Assembly (NCBI RefSeq): GCF_009823805.1
Contig: NZ_WUEK01000013.1
Location: 62,001-126,000 of the forward strand
Origin: Nocardioides flavescens
GTDB taxonomy: Bacteria > Actinomycetota > Actinomycetes > Propionibacteriales > Nocardioidaceae
Length of the DNA stretch: 64,000 bases
Reading direction: 5' to 3'
Position numbers and translations under genes: made by a program. The notes below the pieces were generated by a model, which ran no database searches, had not been told where the DNA came from, and was given only the letters and a program-made list of their open reading frames with translations. Of this stretch, positions 16,666 through 23,530 are shown in pieces; within the stretch, counting starts at the first letter, position 1, and each line of letters starts with the position of its first letter.

Positions 16666-17109
16666 CTAATCGTCACTCTGTTGGCGCGGCGGGAGCCTCT
16701 GCTGCGCCTCCTCGACAAACCTGACGATGACCGCCATCGGAAGCACAGTCGCCTGGTGAACGACGAAGTCGAAGCCGGGGTCAGCGTCATGCCATACCGC
16801 CTCAATGACTGGCCCGCGTCCTGAGTCGTCCGCAAGGTCGCCGAGTTCCAGAACCATACTGTCGCGGTTCAAATCAGAGGCCATCACGACCTCGAACAGC
16901 CTGCCGTCGTGCTCCCACACATCCACCGTTGCATGATGGCACCGGTAGGGGCGCAAGGCACTGCAAATCAGATGCCGGAACTGCGGCGCTCGTATGCGTC
17001 GGCGATATCTGTTCAGAGCATCCCCGAACCCCGGGAGCGTCGTGGTACCGCTCGACATCTGGTGGGGGTGGCCCAGCAGCGGGCCGACGACGCCGAGTCG
17101 TTGAACCAT
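16666..17109 (-). CDS. Hypothetical protein
   Basis: 147 residues, no recognised family, no signal peptide or membrane segment. The better-structured part is C-terminal: TVDVWEHDGRLFEVVMASDLNRDSMVLELGDLADD...PVIEAVWHDADPGFDFVVHQATVLPMAVIVRFVEEAQQRL, which looks like an alpha/beta domain of about 90 residues. The start is uncertain: ATG at 17109 or ATG at 17058. It is transcribed divergently from the DUF6228 gene, 30 bp apart at the longest start. Similar pairs of small proteins accompany immunity or toxin-related genes, but this is only suggestive. Confidence 0.5.
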   Translation of the reverse strand: MVQRLGVVGPLLGHPHQMSSGTTTLPGFGDALNRYRRRIRAPQFRHLICSALRPYRCHHATVDVWEHDGRLFEVVMASDLNRDSMVLELGDLADDSGRGPVIEAVWHDADPGFDFVVHQATVLPMAVIVRFVEEAQQRLPPRQQSDD

Positions 17110-17139
17110 TTGTGCGGGCGAGTCGCTGATGATGTCGGT

Positions 17140-17553
17140 ATGGACCCCGTGGTCATAGGCAGCGAGGGCACTACGATGGTGTTCGCAGACCCGCAGTCTT
17201 TGGGCGCCGACTCAGCGGACTTGCTTTCGGTCACCCTTACTGGGCCTGACCTGCACGCCAGTCGCCAGGTCTATGCAGGCTGGGTCGACGGATTCGCACA
17301 CCTGGCGACCTTCTTTACTGGCCTCGCTGACCAGTGGCGTGGGTGGACGGGTGTCCTAGTTTTTGAGTCCGTCGAGGGTGACCTGCGCATCGAGGCAACT
17401 CACGACGGCCATGTAAATCTCCGTGTAACGCTGTCGGAGTCGACGGTTCTAGATGGCTGGACGGTTCGGGCGACGGTTCGACTCGATGCTGGCGAGGCTC
17501 TCAGCGACGCTGGGCGCGATGTCGCTCTTCTGGTGAGCCCTCCAGCCGCGTAG
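17140..17553 (+). CDS. DUF6228-like protein
   Basis: 137 residues from the ATG at 17140. The pattern GWVDGFAHLATFFTGLADQWRGWTG, followed by an ES.EGDLRIEATHDGHVNLRV stretch and a C-terminal strand with Trp and an Ala/Glu-rich end, matches my recollection of the DUF6228 family, whose members are small cytoplasmic proteins often found in mobile or toxin-immunity settings of Actinobacteria. The frame is open farther upstream (to 16909), but that part overlaps the divergent gene and has no family character. Function is unknown. Confidence 0.6.
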   Translation: MDPVVIGSEGTTMVFADPQSLGADSADLLSVTLTGPDLHASRQVYAGWVDGFAHLATFFTGLADQWRGWTGVLVFESVEGDLRIEATHDGHVNLRVTLSESTVLDGWTVRATVRLDAGEALSDAGRDVALLVSPPAA

Positions 17554-17617
17554 CACGCCCAGTCGAGCAGGGCCCAGGGCTTCACGTATCACTGACTGAC
17601 CAACGGCTTGGATGCCT

Positions 17618-17741
17618 TGGACTGTCCATTTGAGGTACACCCTAACTAGACACTCGACAGTTCCTGCTCTAGTGTCCATCTAGGGTCGCGATTGGCGTTC
17701 CTGGACATATGTGTCGAAGGGTCTTAGAAGTGTCTGGACAG
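17618..17741. promoter_or_regulatory. Candidate res (resolution) site of the serine resolvase
   Basis: The 110 bp before the resolvase gene hold repeated half-sites: TGTCCA at 17623 and 17673, and TGGACA at 17702 and 17735. They are arranged in part as inverted pairs, for example TAGACACT (17647-17654) with AGTGTCCA (17671-17678), and GGACATATGTGTC (17703-17715). Tn3-type resolvases bind such sets of dyads upstream of their own gene and so repress themselves. Confidence 0.5.
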
Positions 17742-18299
17742 ATTGTGGCCTACGTGCGGGTCAGTAGCGCTGAGCAGAACGAAGCCCGTCAGGTTGAGGC
17801 GCTAGCCGGTGCCGACCGGGTCTTCATGGACAAGATGAGTGGGAAGTCCGCTGAACGTCCGGCCCTTTCCGAGATGCTGACCTATGTCCGGGAGGGAGAC
17901 ACGGTGCGGGTTGCGAGCCTCGACCGACTGGCGCGCAATCTCGATGACCTCCGCCGACTGGTTGACGCCTTGGTCGGCAAGGGCGTGCGCGTGGAGTTCG
18001 TGAAAGAGGGGCTGTCGTTCACCGACGATGAGTCGGCCATGAGCAAGTTGCTGCTCTCAGTTATGGGAGCGTTCGCGGAGTTCGAGCGCTCGCTCATCCG
18101 AGAACGTCAGGCAGAGGGCATCGCCATCGCTAAGACCAAGGGCGTCTACGCGGGGCGGAAGCCCCGCCTCACACCAGAAACCCTCGGTCAAGCGCAAGCA
18201 TGGGTCGCCGGTGGGGTGCCAAAGGCAGAGGTTGCCCGTCGACTAGGCGTCAGTCGTCAGACTCTGTACAACGCTCTATCGCCCGCGCCAAAGGCTTGA
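17730..18299 (+). CDS. Serine recombinase (resolvase/invertase family)
   Basis: 189-residue small serine recombinase. The catalytic Ser lies in AYVRVSSAEQNEARQ, conserved Arg residues in VASLDRLARNLDDLRRLV, the oligomerization helix follows around SKLLLSVMGAFAEFERSLIRERQAEGI, then GRKP and a C-terminal HTH of the Hin/resolvase type (VPKAEVARRLGVSRQTLYNAL). All catalytic residues are present. I chose the GTG at 17730, which has GAAGGG upstream and gives the usual N-terminus; an ATG at 17709 is possible. Small resolvases serve to resolve dimers or co-integrates of an element, or to invert segments. Confidence 0.9.
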   Translation: MSGQIVAYVRVSSAEQNEARQVEALAGADRVFMDKMSGKSAERPALSEMLTYVREGDTVRVASLDRLARNLDDLRRLVDALVGKGVRVEFVKEGLSFTDDESAMSKLLLSVMGAFAEFERSLIRERQAEGIAIAKTKGVYAGRKPRLTPETLGQAQAWVAGGVPKAEVARRLGVSRQTLYNALSPAPKA

Positions 18300-18312
18300 G
18301 GCACTTGGCTCG

Positions 18313-18483
18313 TCACTTGGTCTGGCTCTTGCGAAGCGAGAGGGCCACGGACACGCCGCTGAGCAGCACGCCAGCGAGGGTGAACCACGGGCCCGGACGT
18401 GACGGGTTGACTATCAGAAGAGCAACGCATGAGGCGGAAACTAGACCGCAGCCCACCAAGAGCCACTTCCCGAACGTTCGCAC
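18313..18483 (-). CDS. Small two-helix membrane protein
   Basis: 56 residues from the GTG at 18483 (the frame continues to a TTG at 18549). Two hydrophobic segments, WLLVGCGLVSASCVALLIV and FTLAGVLLSGVSVALSL, are separated by the short loop NPSRPGPW and followed by a basic tail RKSQTK. This is a helical hairpin of unknown role. It lies just downstream of the recombinase-HEPN gene on the same strand, 28 bp beyond that gene's stop on the same transcript only if the start at 18549 is used. If expressed with it, the pair would resemble effector and membrane-protein couples of defence loci. Confidence 0.45.
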   Translation of the reverse strand: MRTFGKWLLVGCGLVSASCVALLIVNPSRPGPWFTLAGVLLSGVSVALSLRKSQTK

Positions 18484-18576
18484 GGCGAAGAGTTTCGCAG
18501 AAGCCCAGGCAGCGAGGAGTTGAGGAGACGAGCCGGCTTCGTGGCACAACAGATGACGTTGGCCGTTGTTCGGGCG

Positions 18577-19821
18577 TCAACGCACAGTTGCTGCAGCGTC
18601 GCGGAGGGGGTATCTCGTCACAATGTCGAGAACACTTCTGTATGTTTGCTCCGCCATGCCCACTTCGAGACGTTCGAAGAAGCCATGCGCAGCCCAGTTG
18701 CGTCGGTTGCCGATGGAATCGACCAGGTGCCGGTCAGCCGTTTCTAGCACTCGAAGCCGCTGCAACTCGCCAGCCCAACGGTTGATAGACCCAAGGTCCT
18801 GCGGTTCGGGGGCTTGAACACCGCTCTCCATGCAGAGCAGCCGCAGGTGCCGCTCGAGGACCGCCCCCGCAGCCATGAGCGCAAAGGCGTCCGGAGTTGA
18901 TGCATCACTGAGAAGCGACTCCACATTGCTCAAGGCGTTCTGAGTGGATTCTGTCGGGTGAAAAACCATTCTCGCCAACCGCAGGGAGGCGTTGTCTTGC
19001 GAGAGCGGACGGTCTGCTGTCATCCACCGCATGGAATGCCGAGGCTGTGGCACTCCCATCGCGCGCAGGACGCTCGTGAGACTGAACCCGTTCTCCAGTG
19101 CTGTCGCCTGAAGTGTGTAGGAGAGCATCTGGGGCGTCACGGTGTAGGGGATGCCCGCCCGCTGGGCTGTAAGTCGGACCATTGAAGCAGCAGACGAACG
19201 ATTCAGTCGGCCACCGTTGACGTTCAGGATGAGGGGTCCCGAACGGCGTCCTTTGAGATAGCGAGACAAAACGACTTCTACCTCGGGTGCCAAAACAATG
19301 AGCGGGGGACGCTGCTGACCGAGGTTAGAGTCGAACCGTAGATGGGTGAAACCATTGCGACGCTCCACATTCGAAACATCGCACCCCAGCAGTTCCGAAA
19401 CTCGAAGGCTGTTGACTGCCAGCACGGCTATAATGAGCCAGCCTTGGTCCGAGACAGTATTGTCCAGCATCAAGCGAAGTTCGTCTACAGAAACCGACTG
19501 CGGGAGCTTTCGCACCTCCTGTCGAGGTTGCATGCCGGTCATAGGCGAGCGGGCAATCTCGCCCTCTAATTCTAACCATCGGAAATATCCCCGCAGAACA
19601 TGGAAACGGTTTCTTTGGCTCGCGACTGACTTGCCAGCCTCGTCCCACTCAGCGAGATAGTTTGCGATATCGCGTGTCGTGGCGGACTGAATGGCGCGGC
19701 CACGGTGGGCGGTCAACCAGTCATCGAAGTGGCGCAGGCCCGTACGCTTGGCCCTCTTCGTGACGGCCGCGTGCATCAACGAAGCGAGGTAGTCGGCGAT
19801 GGACGGGTCGGGTTCTTGCAC
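18577..19821 (-). CDS. Catalytically degenerate tyrosine recombinase fused to HEPN-like domain
   Basis: 414 residues. Residues 1-90 form an XerC-like core-binding domain (FDDWLTAHRGRAIQ, FHVLRGYFRWL). Residues 105-290 follow the catalytic-domain fold, and only Arg140 of the active site is kept (AVNSLRVSELLG). HxxR is QMLS (Gln231, Ser234), the second His is Val257, and the Tyr position is Trp266. Residues 305-405 form a separate helical domain (AFALMAAGAVLERHLRLLC...LGSINRWAGEL...RRNWAAHGFFE) with RNWAAH at 374-379, matching the R-N-x3-H motif of HEPN RNases. It would bind DNA without recombining it. GTG start. A defence or addiction role is inferred from domain type and location. Confidence 0.8.
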   Translation of the reverse strand: MQEPDPSIADYLASLMHAAVTKRAKRTGLRHFDDWLTAHRGRAIQSATTRDIANYLAEWDEAGKSVASQRNRFHVLRGYFRWLELEGEIARSPMTGMQPRQEVRKLPQSVSVDELRLMLDNTVSDQGWLIIAVLAVNSLRVSELLGCDVSNVERRNGFTHLRFDSNLGQQRPPLIVLAPEVEVVLSRYLKGRRSGPLILNVNGGRLNRSSAASMVRLTAQRAGIPYTVTPQMLSYTLQATALENGFSLTSVLRAMGVPQPRHSMRWMTADRPLSQDNASLRLARMVFHPTESTQNALSNVESLLSDASTPDAFALMAAGAVLERHLRLLCMESGVQAPEPQDLGSINRWAGELQRLRVLETADRHLVDSIGNRRNWAAHGFFERLEVGMAEQTYRSVLDIVTRYPLRDAAATVR

Positions 19822-19928
19822 GACGCAATGCTAACGCTGATAGGCCCTCGCCCAGTGGCACCAAGTCTGCGTGACAGCGGTGATTGCCCGGAGCCACGAG
19901 ACGGCCTGCACGGCATGGGCGCACTATC

Positions 19929-19986
19929 TTGACAGTTGCACGTTACTATGAGCGTCGTATCATGCATCTCCTTGGATTTCATGCAT
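19929..19986 (+). promoter_or_regulatory. Probable lsr2 promoter with paired ATGCAT boxes
   Basis: TTGACA occurs at 19929-19934, and TTGCAC (19936-19941) is followed after 16 nt by TATCAT (19958-19963). Two ATGCAT boxes (19962-19967 and 19981-19986) lie 19 bp apart, one overlapping the -10 region, as an operator pair would. The 19822-20052 interval is otherwise free of genes. Confidence 0.5.
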
Positions 19987-20052
19987 AACTGGTCTGAAAT
20001 GTTTGCCATGCCGACCTGAGGCAACCCCACTGCTTGACGTTAGGACCATCAC

Positions 20053-20391
20053 ATGCCAGCCATGCGTAAGACAGTCGTGCTCGACGACTTCGATGGCAAA
20101 GAACTGCCAGAGGACACCAAGCCCATCAACCTGTCGATGGGCCGAACGACATACAGCCTGTACCTGTCCGAGAAGAGCCATCAGGCTCTGCTCAAGGCGT
20201 TGGACCCGTTCATAAAGGACGCAGACACCACGACCCCCGGTGCCACTCGGCATGCGGCAAGCACCGCATCCGGTCGCACAAAAAAGGAATTAGCCGACAT
20301 TCGTGCTTGGGCCAAGGACAACGGCCACGAGGTTTCGGAGCGCGGTCGCATCAAGGGCGAGGTCATTAAAGCCTTCGAGGCGGCCAAGTGA
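20053..20391 (+). CDS. lsr2: Lsr2-family nucleoid-associated protein
   Basis: 112 residues with both Lsr2 domains. The N-terminal oligomerization part begins KTVVLDDFDGKELPED and continues with ITLSMGRTTYSLYLSEK-like strands. A Thr/Ser/Gly-rich linker precedes the C-terminal domain IRAWAKDNGHEVSERGRIKGEVIKAFEAA, where RGRI is the AT-hook-like minor-groove loop (RGR). Lsr2 silences AT-rich foreign DNA in Actinobacteria. This copy is carried by the element, which itself holds AT-rich DNA. AGGA lies about 8 nt before the ATG at 20053; an ATG at 20062 is also possible. It is coupled to the next gene by a GTGA overlap. Confidence 0.93.
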   Translation: MPAMRKTVVLDDFDGKELPEDTKPINLSMGRTTYSLYLSEKSHQALLKALDPFIKDADTTTPGATRHAASTASGRTKKELADIRAWAKDNGHEVSERGRIKGEVIKAFEAAK

Positions 20392-20591
20392 CCCGGATGC
20401 GTTACGCAGTTCGACTTCGGTCTGCTGTCGAGGAGGTCGGCGCGGATGGTGGCGTTCGTCGAGGCGCAAAGGCACTCGAGATGGGCCTAAACCGCCTGGC
20501 TGATGAGGGTTATGTGCTACTGCAGGTGCTCCAAGAGTCATCCTCAGATGAGGCTGCCTGTATTTTCACGTACGAAGAGGAAGAGAATTAA
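20388..20591 (+). CDS. Small protein, DUF4177-like
   Basis: 67 residues starting at a GTG inside the lsr2 stop (GTGA), or at the ATG at 20397. It reads RYAVRLRSAVEEVGADGGVRRGAKALEMGLNRLADEGYVLLQVLQE, a strand-helix-strand layout with 'LADEGY' before the last strand, like short DUF4177 proteins, and ends in an acidic tail (YEEEEN). Function is unknown. Its coupling to lsr2 suggests a partner or co-regulated protein. It is followed after 2 nt by another protein of similar size and layout. Confidence 0.6.
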   Translation: MTRMRYAVRLRSAVEEVGADGGVRRGAKALEMGLNRLADEGYVLLQVLQESSSDEAACIFTYEEEEN

Positions 20592-20593
20592 CT

Positions 20594-20833
20594 ATGCCAT
20601 ATCGTGTTGTGACGGTATTCCTGGCTCAGGAGCAGGGCAAGGCTGCATGGGCGGCGGACCCTGAGACTTCGACCAACGCCACAGAGGCGGAGGCCCTCAC
20701 AAAGTACCTGAACGACGCCGAGGTTGACGGCTGGTCACTTGTTGGCGCGGTTAATGACACCCAGGGCAACCCTCAATTCGTGCTGCATCGAGAGCCTCCG
20801 AAGACGCCGGGTGCGTTTGCACTGCTGGACTGA
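20594..20833 (+). CDS. Small protein, DUF4177-like
   Basis: 79 residues, third gene of the lsr2 transcript. It begins YRVVTVFLAQEQGKAAW, then EAEALTKYLNDAEVDGWSLVGAV and FVLHRE, the same strand-helix-'DGW'-strand order as its upstream neighbour, so the two may be distant duplicates. GAAGAGGAAGAG before the ATG serves as a strong ribosome-binding site. Function is unknown. Confidence 0.6.
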   Translation: MPYRVVTVFLAQEQGKAAWAADPETSTNATEAEALTKYLNDAEVDGWSLVGAVNDTQGNPQFVLHREPPKTPGAFALLD

Positions 20834-21073
20834 CACCTCGGCGGGCTGTCCGACGCTGCCTGCGAGAGGCTTGTGAGTCCCGCCTGTTCATGTTCCAAGG
20901 GTTGGCCAACGGTGCCGCACGACCGGCCAGGCATGGCTGCCGGGTAAGGCCGCAAATCGTCCACCCGACGACTTGTGTCCCGCCGAGCGGGGCCGACCGG
21001 TACTCAGGCGACCCGGCGACAGGGATACCCTGCCAAGTCCGTTCCAACCAACGACCCACGGGGAGTGCTCCAC

Positions 21074-21625
21074 ATGCGTAACCTTGTCCGGCTACTGACC
21101 CTGATGCTCGCCGCCACCGGCTTGACCTTCGTCGCTCTCGCCGGGTCAACGACCTCGGCGCAGGCGAAAGACCTGAACTGCGATGACTTCAGTTCGCAGG
21201 CTGCCGCTCAGGCGAACTTGAACAACAACCCGAGCGACCCGAACGGCCTCGACACAGACGGCGACGGCGTCGCCTGCGAGTCCAATCCCTGCCCCTGCAA
21301 CACGTCGTCAAACTCGGGCGGCAACAACAACCCCCCGGCAGCGCCGTCGAAGAAGTTCCACGCCATCAATCTCCGAGTCGCCGAGGTGAAGCGCAGCGGG
21401 AACAGCGTCGTCATCGGCAAGGTCCCGACTTACAGGGGCAAGTTCCAGATTCAGCGCAAGTTGAAGGGTCAGAACTTCAAGTTGTTCAAGCGAGCCACCG
21501 CCAAGAACCCCACCGGCGCCGTCAAGATTGGCGTCACTGGACCGAAGGGCACCTGCTTCAAGGCCATCGTCCCTGCCACCAAGAAGTACAAGGCCACAGG
21601 CAAGGTCATCGGCTGCATTCGCTAG
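21074..21625 (+). CDS. Secreted excalibur-domain protein
   Basis: 183 residues from the ATG at 21074, chosen because it opens a signal peptide (RNLVRLLTLMLAATGLTFVALAG, cleavage near AQA). Directly after it is an excalibur domain, DLNCDDFSSQAAAQ...GLDTDGDGVACES, with the DxDxDGxxCE calcium-binding loop and paired cysteines. After a Gly/Asn/Pro linker comes a basic domain of about 95 residues (many Lys, ends in a Cys pair GTCFKA and GCIR). Such proteins are exported and may bind DNA or cell wall. It is convergent with the DUF3631 gene. Confidence 0.8.
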   Translation: MRNLVRLLTLMLAATGLTFVALAGSTTSAQAKDLNCDDFSSQAAAQANLNNNPSDPNGLDTDGDGVACESNPCPCNTSSNSGGNNNPPAAPSKKFHAINLRVAEVKRSGNSVVIGKVPTYRGKFQIQRKLKGQNFKLFKRATAKNPTGAVKIGVTGPKGTCFKAIVPATKKYKATGKVIGCIR

Positions 21626-21705
21626 TCCTCTCTCGACGGACCCGGTTCAGCGCGGGCGCCAACAGCGCCAATATCGCCGTCCGAAGCGTCCGGCCCTACG
21701 ACAAA

Positions 21706-21741
21706 CAGGACCCCTACCGCGCATCTGCGGTAGGGGTCCTG
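21706..21741. terminator. Bidirectional terminator
   Basis: Perfect 15-bp stem (CAGGACCCCTACCGC and its complement, 6-nt loop) placed between the convergent excalibur and DUF3631 genes. On the minus strand it is followed by TTGTCG, on the plus strand by CGGGTTCC, so the U-tails are weak. Confidence 0.75.
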
Positions 21742-21754
21742 CGGGTTCCGGGGC

Positions 21755-22789
21755 TCAGAGCCACTCCTCCCAGACGGGCGCGAGGTCAGCCTTGAAGTAG
21801 TACATGCTGGAAATCTTGCGGGGCTCTACGCCGTAGCCTCGCAGCCGTCCGGCCAAATTCTTCGGCGTAACGTTGGGCAACCGGTCGTCCCTGCTGATGT
21901 AGTCCGCCAGGTGGGTCGAAGACACACGGTCCGCCTTCGTGGCAGCGAAGCACTCCCGGGTGGCACGGAGGATGCCCTTCTGGTCGTTGTCCTCTGTCGG
22001 CCACTGATGGACCTCCTGAGCCGTCCTAAGCCGCTCGGGCCAGTCCTCCCCCGCGGCAGCAGCAACCGAGTGCAGCGCGGCCCAAATCTGGTTGAACCGC
22101 CCAGGCACTGGCTTGTGCCACGTCCACGATTCCGAGAAGCGCTTGAGGCGCGCCCTGACCTCATCCCCGTAGGCGATGTGGTCGTACGGGTCGAAAGACT
22201 CGGCGGGCACACCAGGGCGCATGCGGATGGGGATGCAGCGCGAGCGAGTGTCCTTCGGCATGGTGCCGTTTTCGATGCCGGCGAACGCCAGAGCGCCGTA
22301 GCAGGGGACGGGACCAGCCTTGCGCAACACGAAGCCATCGGGCAGATAGCCGTCGTTGATGACAGCCGTCAGGACACCGCGCTCGGGGTGGGACGTGAAC
22401 AGATTCTGCGTCTCGTCAAGAAACACCGTGCGAGTGGTCACGATGGTGAACAGTCCTGCCGCGCTACTTGAGCCCGCTCGGATTCCTGCGTGCGACGCGA
22501 ACTTGATGACCTCGGCTTGGGTCGACTTCCCGCAACCGGGCTCCGGGGCCACGATGAACAGGCGAGGCGAGGCCCGCCACGTCTGCATGCTGTGCGTGTG
22601 TGCGGCCCAGAGCACCGTCAGGTCGTAGGTGGAGTCGTGAGGGTGGCGAACGAACCGCTTGTTGAACTCCACCAGACGGTTAAGCGTCGTCGCCAGGGTC
22701 TCGGTCGGGAGCACGGACAACAGGTCCGGCTCGACTTCCCCATCCTCCCGGGTGTTGGTGTCAAGGTCAGCAATCATTGTCCGGGTCAT
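21755..22789 (-). CDS. DUF3631 P-loop ATPase
   Basis: 344 residues from the ATG at 22789, which has AAGGA 8 nt upstream. Walker A is APEPGCGKST (about residue 80), Walker B is TVFLDETQNL, and an arginine-rich sensor region follows (DTRSRCIPIRM). The C-terminal third is the DUF3631 region ending in a winged-helix-like part (HLADYISRDD...LAGRLRGYGVEPRKI). DUF3631 proteins occur mainly in actinobacterial phages and integrated elements, often next to primase-like parts, and are thought to act in replication as helicase-like ATPases. Here no primase domain is attached. It is transcribed towards the excalibur gene. Confidence 0.85.
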   Translation of the reverse strand: MTRTMIADLDTNTREDGEVEPDLLSVLPTETLATTLNRLVEFNKRFVRHPHDSTYDLTVLWAAHTHSMQTWRASPRLFIVAPEPGCGKSTQAEVIKFASHAGIRAGSSSAAGLFTIVTTRTVFLDETQNLFTSHPERGVLTAVINDGYLPDGFVLRKAGPVPCYGALAFAGIENGTMPKDTRSRCIPIRMRPGVPAESFDPYDHIAYGDEVRARLKRFSESWTWHKPVPGRFNQIWAALHSVAAAAGEDWPERLRTAQEVHQWPTEDNDQKGILRATRECFAATKADRVSSTHLADYISRDDRLPNVTPKNLAGRLRGYGVEPRKISSMYYFKADLAPVWEEWL

Positions 22790-23010
22790 CGTGAATCCTT
22801 CGCGTCGGTTCTGGGGGCCGGTGTTGGCCTGACACGAAGAACCCTCGCAGCGCTCTGACCTGCGACGATAGCCCGAAGGCCGCCTGAATATTGATGCATA
22901 CGCGGCGTGCAAGAACGGGTTTTACCCCCTCCCCCTGACTCGCAAGTAACTTGCACGACAGCGCATAAGCATGCACTCAGATGTCTAGACCACCCCAAGC
23001 AGTGGTGTCA
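22790..23010. other. Control region upstream of DUF3631 gene
   Basis: No gene seen. It contains the perfect palindrome GCAAGTAACTTGC (22942-22954), TGATGCATACG near 22894 (the ATGCAT box also seen before lsr2) and GCATGC near 22970. These look like binding sites of an element-encoded regulator controlling the DUF3631 gene. Confidence 0.45.
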
Positions 23011-23283
23011 CTACTCCCTCGAGCGAACGGGGATGTCGCCAATCTGGGCACCCCTTGTCCACTGGCTGTAGTGACGCCGACAGAGTTGGCGAATGACGTT
23101 GTAGACCAGGTCCTCGCATCTTGGGGCACAGCACGTCGCGTCCGGGGCCAAGTTCAGGGCCACCAGGGGCAGACCCGCTCGCTTCGCGTGCCAGTGGTGA
23201 TGGCAGAGGCGGTCGGCCCTCGCGTAAACGGGCTGCGGGCACTTTTCGACCACGCAGTTCCAGCGGTGCACGGTGGGTCCCAT
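23011..23283 (-). CDS. Double zinc-finger protein
   Basis: 90 residues made of two similar zinc knuckles: CVVEKCPQPVYARADRLCHHHWHAKRAG and CCAPRCEDLVYNVIRQLCRRHYSQWTRG (each Cys-x4-Cys, about 11 residues, Leu-Cys-x2-His, then an aromatic and basic tail). This form is frequent in actinophage proteins that bind nucleic acid or carry an HNH domain further on; here no HNH follows. The start is the ATG at 23283. It is the last gene of the element before attR and is on the same strand as DUF3631, so both may share a transcript. Confidence 0.75.
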   Translation of the reverse strand: MGPTVHRWNCVVEKCPQPVYARADRLCHHHWHAKRAGLPLVALNLAPDATCCAPRCEDLVYNVIRQLCRRHYSQWTRGAQIGDIPVRSRE

Positions 23284-23530
23284 ATCGAAAGTATGAGCGA
23301 CTCACGCCCGATGGACAGGTAGGTGAACACGCGACGCGGGCGGGCCGAGTCGCAGCAGTCCCAGAGCGCTCACGAACCTCCCTAACCTCCCACGGGGGCC
23401 GGTTCGACTGCGCCCGGCGGGGCCGTTGAGAACGCAGCGGCGTAGGGTCATCGCGACAGGAATCGACACGTCACGTCACACCGCTTGCTCGGGTCTGTGC
23501 ACGACCCTCAGGGGGCGACCGAAGGTCGCA
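23284..23530. other. Gene-free right end of the element
   Basis: No supported gene. Just inside attR is the hairpin GCGACC-GAA-GGTCGC (23515-23529). Transcription from the DUF4442 side through attR would read a stub of miaB, MRSYEVRTYGCQM joined to MRPSVAP, and then a stop overlapping this hairpin, which could act as a terminator. Confidence 0.5.

Noticed and set aside
22981..23322. Plus-strand open frame across the zinc-finger gene
   Set aside because: The minus strand has two well-formed Cys/His knuckles, while the plus frame has no domain pattern or ribosome-binding site.
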